Shown here: positions 6,565-9,645 of the stretch, in pieces
How the letters are laid out: every line of letters begins with the position of its first letter
How positions within the stretch are numbered: position 1 is the first letter of the stretch
NCBI GenBank assembly: GCA_963205465.1
Contig: CAUJKG010000197.1
Span: 1-9,645, forward strand
Length of the DNA stretch: 9,645 nucleotides
Source of the DNA: Pseudomonadota bacterium
Lineage (GTDB): Bacteria > Pseudomonadota > Alphaproteobacteria > Rhizobiales > Xanthobacteraceae
Direction of reading: 5' to 3'
Notes under the pieces: generated by a model
Databases searched by the model: none
Told to the model about the DNA's origin: nothing
What the model saw: the letters and a program-made list of their open reading frames with translations, nothing else
Program-made: the position numbers and the translations under genes

Positions 6565-6999
6565 ATGCCGCTTTACGAGCATGTCTTTCTCGCGCGTCAG
6601 GACGTGACCGCGCAGCAAGTCGAAGAAATGATCGCCCAGTACAAGGGCGTGATCGAGGCCGGCAACGGCTCCGTTCCCAAGCAGGAATACTGGGGCGTCA
6701 AATCGCTCACCTATCGCATCCGCAAGAACCGCAAGGCGCATATGGCGCTCCTGAACATCGACGCACCGGCCGCCGCCGTGCAGGAGATGGAGCGGCAGAT
6801 GCGGATTTCCGAAGACGTGATCCGTTTCATGACCGTGAAGGTCGAAGCGCTTGAGGAAGGCCCGTCTGCCATGATGCAGAAGCGCGACCGTGACGAGCGC
6901 CGCGGCGACCGCCGCCGCGACCGTGACGGCGAAGAGGGCGGCAATTTCGGCGACGACAACGCGCCGGCTTCCGACAACGCGAACGAGGAGTCGAACTAA
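6565..6999 (+). CDS. rpsF: 30S ribosomal protein S6
   Basis: S6 binds the central domain of 16S rRNA together with S18 in the platform of the small subunit. The 144-residue product has the normal core (1-98): MPLYEHVFLARQDVT, the GSVPKQEYWGVKSLTYRIRKNRKAHM region (35-60) and the ISEDVIRFMTVKVE strand (81-94). Beyond residue 104 comes a charged tail, first repeated Arg/Asp (KRDRDERRGDRRRDRDGEE), then acidic and Asn-rich to EESN. Such tails are seen in alphaproteobacterial S6 and differ from the Glu-rich tail of E. coli. The ATG at 6565 is chosen over one at 6550, because MPLYEH is the family's usual start and the ribosome site ggaagg (6552-6557) sits seven bases upstream and overlaps the other ATG. 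The stop shares a base with the rpsR start. Confidence 0.98.
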   Translation: MPLYEHVFLARQDVTAQQVEEMIAQYKGVIEAGNGSVPKQEYWGVKSLTYRIRKNRKAHMALLNIDAPAAAVQEMERQMRISEDVIRFMTVKVEALEEGPSAMMQKRDRDERRGDRRRDRDGEEGGNFGDDNAPASDNANEESN

Positions 7000-7247
7000 T
7001 GGCCATGGGTGCTCAGGGCGGCGCGCGCCGTCCGTTCTTCCGCCGCCGCAAGACCTGCCCGTTCTCGGGCGAGAATGCGCCGAAGATCGATTACAAGGAT
7101 ACGAAGCTCCTGCAGCGCTATATCTCCGAGCGCGGCAAGATCGTTCCCGCCCGCATCAGCGCGGTTTCCACGCTGAAGCAGCGCGAACTCGCGGCCGCGA
7201 TCAAGCGCGCGCGCTTCCTCGGTCTGCTTCCCTACGTTCTGAAGTAA
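6999..7247 (+). CDS. rpsR: 30S ribosomal protein S18
   Basis: S18 pairs with S6 on 16S rRNA in the platform of the 30S subunit. The 82-residue product matches the family in length and carries a basic N-terminus (ARRPFFRRRK, 9-18), the CPFSGENAPKIDYKD block (20-34), KLLQRYISERGKIVPARI (36-53) and the C-terminal LAAAIKRARFLGLLPY (64-79). The start codon overlaps the rpsF stop (TAATG), and gaggag (6985-6990), eight bases upstream inside rpsF, supports the first ATG; a second ATG two codons later would be 14 bases from it. The tight overlap fits equal synthesis of S6 and S18. Confidence 0.98.
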   Translation: MAMGAQGGARRPFFRRRKTCPFSGENAPKIDYKDTKLLQRYISERGKIVPARISAVSTLKQRELAAAIKRARFLGLLPYVLK

Positions 7248-7258
7248 ATATCCCACTG

Positions 7259-7286
7259 CGCCGCGCGGGGTAACGCCCGCGCGGCG
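7259..7286 (+). other. 11-bp GC-rich hairpin after rpsR
   Basis: The arms cgccgcgcggg (7259-7269) and cccgcgcggcg (7276-7286) are perfectly complementary around gtaacg. It starts 12 bases after the rpsR stop. No U-run follows (atggttgggg), so it is not a classical intrinsic terminator. It may protect the rpsF-rpsR message from 3' decay or lower read-through into the membrane-protein gene; both are inferences. Confidence 0.7.
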
Positions 7287-7294
7287 ATGGTTGG

Positions 7295-7311
7295 GGCGGA
7301 ATTCTTCCGCC
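7295..7311 (+). other. 7-bp hairpin before the DUF2232 gene
   Basis: A perfect stem ggcggaa/ttccgcc (7295-7301 with 7305-7311) closes a three-base loop. It is the second hairpin in the 96-base rpsR-DUF2232 gap, ends 32 bases before the next start codon, and has no U-run after it. Confidence 0.6.
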
Positions 7312-7343
7312 TCTAACCGCCGGAAAGGGCGGGACAGCTGAAG

Positions 7344-8336
7344 ATGGCACAGGTCATTCTCATTGGATTGGGCGCAGGCGCGGCTTCCGCGCTCCTGTTC
7401 GCGTCCATCGTGTCGGGCTCGCCGCTCGCAATCCTCTTGTTCTATCTCTCCGCCCTGCCCTTGATGCTGGCCGCGATTGCCTGGTCGCATATGGCTGGCC
7501 TCATTGCGGTCGCCGTCGGTGCGCTGTCGCTTGCCGCCGCGCTCAATTACTGGATCGCCTTCGTCTATCTCGCATCGGTCGCCGTGCCGGCCTATGTGCT
7601 CGCCTATATGTCGATGCTCGGCCGCGAAGTTGCGCCGGCGACGGCAGGTGCCGCCCCGCAGATGGAATGGTATCCGGTCGGCCGCCTCGTGCTCTGGGCC
7701 GCGCTTATCGCTTTCGCGCTGGTCGCGATCGTGGTCCTGCAATTCGGCACAAGCTTCGAAGCCTATCAGTCCGCAATCCGCGGAACCTTCGAGCGCGTGC
7801 TGAAGCTGCAGGCACGCATTGCCGAAGACCAGCCGCTGAAGCTCCCCGGCGTGCAGAACCCGGAAGCGTTCCTGAATACGCTGGTCGCGATCATGCCGCC
7901 GGCGGCAGCCGTGCTTTCGATGCTGACGAGCCTGATCAACCTTTGGCTTGCGGGCCGGGTCGCGCGCGTATCCGGCCGCCTGCGCCGGCCCTGGCCCGAT
8001 CTCACCGGCCTGTCGCTGCCGATGCTGGCCGCGGTCATCCTCGGCGCGGCGCTCGCCATTTCCTTCATGCGCGGCATGCCGGGCTTTATCGCGGCGATCG
8101 CTGTTGCCGTACTCCTCATCGCCTATTCGATCGTCGGATTCTCGGTGCTGCACGCGATCACGCGCAACGCCCGGGCGCGCACCTGGATTCTCGCAGGCAC
8201 GTGGATCGCCGTTCTCCTGCTCGGCTGGCCGCTTCTGTTCATCGCGATGTTCGGACTGGCCGACAGCATTTTCAACCTGCGCGACCGCTTCGGTGCGCAG
8301 CAACCTCCCATCCCACCCATGAAACGAAATTCTTGA
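7344..8336 (+). CDS. DUF2232 family integral membrane protein
   Basis: A 330-residue inner-membrane protein of unknown function. I count about nine hydrophobic segments: near 4-24, 27-47, 50-70, 72-91, 114-133, 177-203, 224-241, 246-270 and 280-303. A polar loop (about 134-176) with a helical, charged stretch (FERVLKLQARIAEDQP) divides the protein in two, and the C-terminus ends in a short Pro-rich basic tail. Composition and position between rpsR and rplI match the DUF2232 family (related to Bacillus YybS), which is kept at this locus in many alphaproteobacteria. Some distant relatives resemble membrane components of ECF-type transporters, but I see no substrate clue. The ATG at 7344 follows a poor ribosome site, consistent with lower expression than the flanking ribosomal genes. 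rplI begins 17 bases after its stop. Confidence 0.88.
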   Translation: MAQVILIGLGAGAASALLFASIVSGSPLAILLFYLSALPLMLAAIAWSHMAGLIAVAVGALSLAAALNYWIAFVYLASVAVPAYVLAYMSMLGREVAPATAGAAPQMEWYPVGRLVLWAALIAFALVAIVVLQFGTSFEAYQSAIRGTFERVLKLQARIAEDQPLKLPGVQNPEAFLNTLVAIMPPAAAVLSMLTSLINLWLAGRVARVSGRLRRPWPDLTGLSLPMLAAVILGAALAISFMRGMPGFIAAIAVAVLLIAYSIVGFSVLHAITRNARARTWILAGTWIAVLLLGWPLLFIAMFGLADSIFNLRDRFGAQQPPIPPMKRNS

Positions 8337-8347
8337 TCAAAGGAGTC

Positions 8348-8353
8348 ATGTAA
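8348..8353 (+). other. Start-stop codon pair (ATGTAA) directly before rplI
   Basis: ATG TAA stands in the 17-base gap between the DUF2232 stop and the rplI ATG, which follows at once. The ribosome site aaaggag (8339-8345) is two bases from this ATG but eight from the rplI ATG, so spacing favours rplI. The pair could briefly hold an initiating ribosome or serve reinitiation; it may equally be chance. Confidence 0.35.
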
Positions 8354-8911
8354 ATGGACGTTATCCTACTCGAGCGCGTCGCCAAGCTCGGCCAGATCGG
8401 CGACACCGTAAAAGTGAAAGACGGCTTCGCCCGCAACTTCCTCTTGCCGAACGGCAAGGCGCTGCGCGCGACCGAAGCGAACAAGAAGAAGTTCGAGGGC
8501 ATGAAGGCGCAAATCGAAGCGCAGAACCTCGAGCGCAAGAACGAGGCGGAAGCCGTTGCGAAGAAGCTCGACGGCAAGAGCGTCGTGCTCGTCCGTCAGG
8601 CCGGCGAAACCGGCCAGCTCTACGGCTCGGTTTCGACCCGCGACATCGCGGACGCCCTCACCAAGGACGGCTTCACCGTCGAGCGCCGCCAGATCGTGCT
8701 GAACGCGCCGATCAAGCTCATCGGCCTGCATGCGCTGCCGGTCTCGCTGCATCCGGAAGTCGAGGTGAAGATCACCGTCAACGTCGCCCGCACGGACGAC
8801 GAGGAAGAGCGTGCGGAAGCACGCGTCGAAGCGGAGAAGTTCTTCGAGGAGACCCCGGGCGACCTCAACCCCGAGGACGCCGCGGCTGCAGAAGAAGCAG
8901 CAAAGGCATAA
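8354..8911 (+). CDS. rplI: 50S ribosomal protein L9
   Basis: L9 binds 23S rRNA through its N-terminal domain and reaches out from the base of the L1 stalk; it helps maintain reading frame. The 185-residue product starts MDVILLERVAKLGQIGD and has the L9 signature region GDTVKVKDGFARNFLLPNG (16-34), the long connecting helix (about 40-73) and the C-terminal domain (about 74-146, with GQLYGSVSTRDIADAL and the VSLHPEVEVKITVNV strand). A further acidic, Glu/Ala-rich extension (about 147-185) makes it clearly longer than the roughly 150-residue E. coli L9; similar extensions are known in alphaproteobacteria. The strong ribosome site aaaggag (8339-8345) is eight bases upstream. A strong terminator follows the gene. 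Confidence 0.98.
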   Translation: MDVILLERVAKLGQIGDTVKVKDGFARNFLLPNGKALRATEANKKKFEGMKAQIEAQNLERKNEAEAVAKKLDGKSVVLVRQAGETGQLYGSVSTRDIADALTKDGFTVERRQIVLNAPIKLIGLHALPVSLHPEVEVKITVNVARTDDEEERAEARVEAEKFFEETPGDLNPEDAAAAEEAAKA

Positions 8912-8929
8912 CCGCAGCGCATAGATTGC

Positions 8930-8966
8930 AAAAACCCCGGAACGGCAAAGCCTTTCCGGGGTTTTT
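8930..8966 (+). terminator. Rho-independent terminator after rplI
   Basis: The arms AAAAACCCCGGAA (8930-8942) and TTCCGGGGTTTTT (8954-8966) form a 13-bp perfect stem; inside the loop, ggc (8944-8946) and gcc (8950-8952) add three pairs. The run of five T at the right arm ends the plus-strand transcript, and the A-run on the left would let it act on minus-strand transcripts too. It lies 18 bases after the rplI stop and ends the ribosomal operon. Confidence 0.95.
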
Positions 8967-9094
8967 CATTTTGGGCCCACCCACCCTCAGGGATTCCCCT
9001 GGGATTGCCCGGCGCGCGGCTTTGCGCTTCAATTTTCCGACCGCGAAACAGGCGGCATGGAACGGGTGCCGGTCGCGGGACGACGAGGCGTGCC

Positions 9095-9645
9095 ATGTTC
9101 GAACGCATTGTACGGGGCATCTTCTCTTCGATCGTGAAACAGGGATCGCTGGAAATCGCGATCGCCGACAGAGCCCCTTTGTCGGTCGGCGACGGCAGCG
9201 GCGAGCCCATCCGCATCCGCTTCAAGAGCCGCCTTGCCCTCGCCCGTTCGCTGATCAATCCGGAATTGCGTTTCGGCGAAGCCTTCATGAACGGCGGCTT
9301 CGTGATCGAACGCGGCGATATCGCTTCGCTCCTCGATCTGATCCTGCGGCAGACCGGTGCCGCGGCGCCGACGCCGACGGCATGGCTCTTCGACGCCGCG
9401 CGCTATCTCACGCGGCGTCTCGAACAATTCAATCCGCCCTGGCGTGCGCGGCGGAACGTGCATCATCATTACGACCTCGACGGACGGCTCTACTCGCTCT
9501 TCCTCGATGCGGACCGGCAATATTCCTGCGCCTATTTCGAAACGCCGGACCAGAGCCTCGACGACGCGCAGCTCGCAAAGAAGCGGCATCTCGCGGCGAA
9601 GTTGCTGTACGATAAAGCGGACCTTGCGACCCTCGACATCGGCTG
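9095..9645 (+). CDS. cfa: Cyclopropane-fatty-acyl-phospholipid synthase-like methyltransferase, 5' part
   Basis: The frame is open from the ATG at 9095 to the window end (183 codons plus two bases), so the C-terminal half is missing. Members use S-adenosylmethionine to methylate the cis double bond of membrane phospholipid acyl chains, forming cyclopropane fatty acids, often on entry to stationary phase or in acid. The N-terminal lipid-binding-like part includes LRFGEAFMNGGFVIERGDI (58-76). Then comes the family block NVHHHYDLDGRLYSLFLD (121-138), followed by RQYSCAYFETPDQSLDDAQ (141-159) and KKRHLAAKL. The last residues, LDIG plus a partial Cys codon, are the opening of the SAM-binding motif (usually LDIGCGWG). 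gagg (9085-9088) is six bases upstream as ribosome site. It lies after the rplI terminator and should have its own promoter, which I could not identify. Related tuberculostearate- or mycolate-type methyltransferases cannot be excluded from half a protein. Confidence 0.9.
   Translation, partial: MFERIVRGIFSSIVKQGSLEIAIADRAPLSVGDGSGEPIRIRFKSRLALARSLINPELRFGEAFMNGGFVIERGDIASLLDLILRQTGAAAPTPTAWLFDAARYLTRRLEQFNPPWRARRNVHHHYDLDGRLYSLFLDADRQYSCAYFETPDQSLDDAQLAKKRHLAAKLLYDKADLATLDIG

Noticed and set aside
6996..8303. A 435-codon minus-strand open frame antisense to rpsR and the DUF2232 gene.
   Set aside because: It is Arg/Glu/Asp/His-rich shadow coding typical of GC-rich DNA, has no domain I recognise, and lies wholly opposite well supported genes.
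8985..9005. Short repeats around ccctcaggg and cccctggg before cfa.
   Set aside because: The arms are short and imperfect and do not make a stable stem or a recognised operator.
9059..9087. GGAAC upstream of cfa as the -35 of an EcfG-type general stress promoter.
   Set aside because: At 16-18 bases the expected CGTT box is absent (only CGAC), and the start would fall almost on the ribosome site.

Overview
The window looks like chromosomal core sequence from a GC-rich alphaproteobacterium, most likely of the order Hyphomicrobiales (Rhizobiales). This rests on gene order and protein flavour: fabD, fabG, acpP, fabF, mltG, yicC, gmk on one strand and rpsF, rpsR, a DUF2232 membrane gene and rplI diverging from them, which is an arrangement I know from that group. 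I cannot place genus or species. I see no tRNA, rRNA, CRISPR array, insertion sequence, phage gene or attachment site.

Minus-strand block (1-6294, read from right to left): fabD (malonyl-CoA:ACP transacylase), a small VOC-fold protein whose start overlaps the fabD stop, fabG (3-oxoacyl-ACP reductase), a 272-base gap with a probable promoter and leader, acpP (acyl carrier protein), a 10-bp hairpin, fabF (3-oxoacyl-ACP synthase II), mltG (endolytic peptidoglycan transglycosylase), yicC (endoribonuclease family) and the first codons of gmk (guanylate kinase), which leaves the window. FabD loads malonyl groups onto AcpP, FabF condenses them and FabG reduces the product, so the central elongation machinery of type II fatty acid synthesis is together here. 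MltG acts on new peptidoglycan, YicC on RNA, and Gmk on GMP/dGMP.

The divergent region (6295-6564) carries a good plus-strand promoter for rpsF, a weaker minus-strand promoter for fabD whose -10 box overlaps it, and a structured rpsF leader with two hairpins and a short tandem repeat that permits alternative pairing.

Plus-strand block (6565-9645): rpsF (S6) and rpsR (S18) overlapping by one base, two intergenic hairpins, a nine-segment DUF2232 membrane protein, rplI (L9) with a start-stop codon pair just before its start, a strong intrinsic terminator, and the 5' part of a cyclopropane-fatty-acid synthase-like methyltransferase gene that runs off the end.

The window is mostly housekeeping. 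I did not find a convincing undescribed system. The points most worth a second look are the VOC gene embedded in the fatty acid operon (with no obvious metal ligands and a lower-GC 3' half), the rpsF leader, the acpP-fabF hairpin, and the DUF2232 gene held between ribosomal protein genes.
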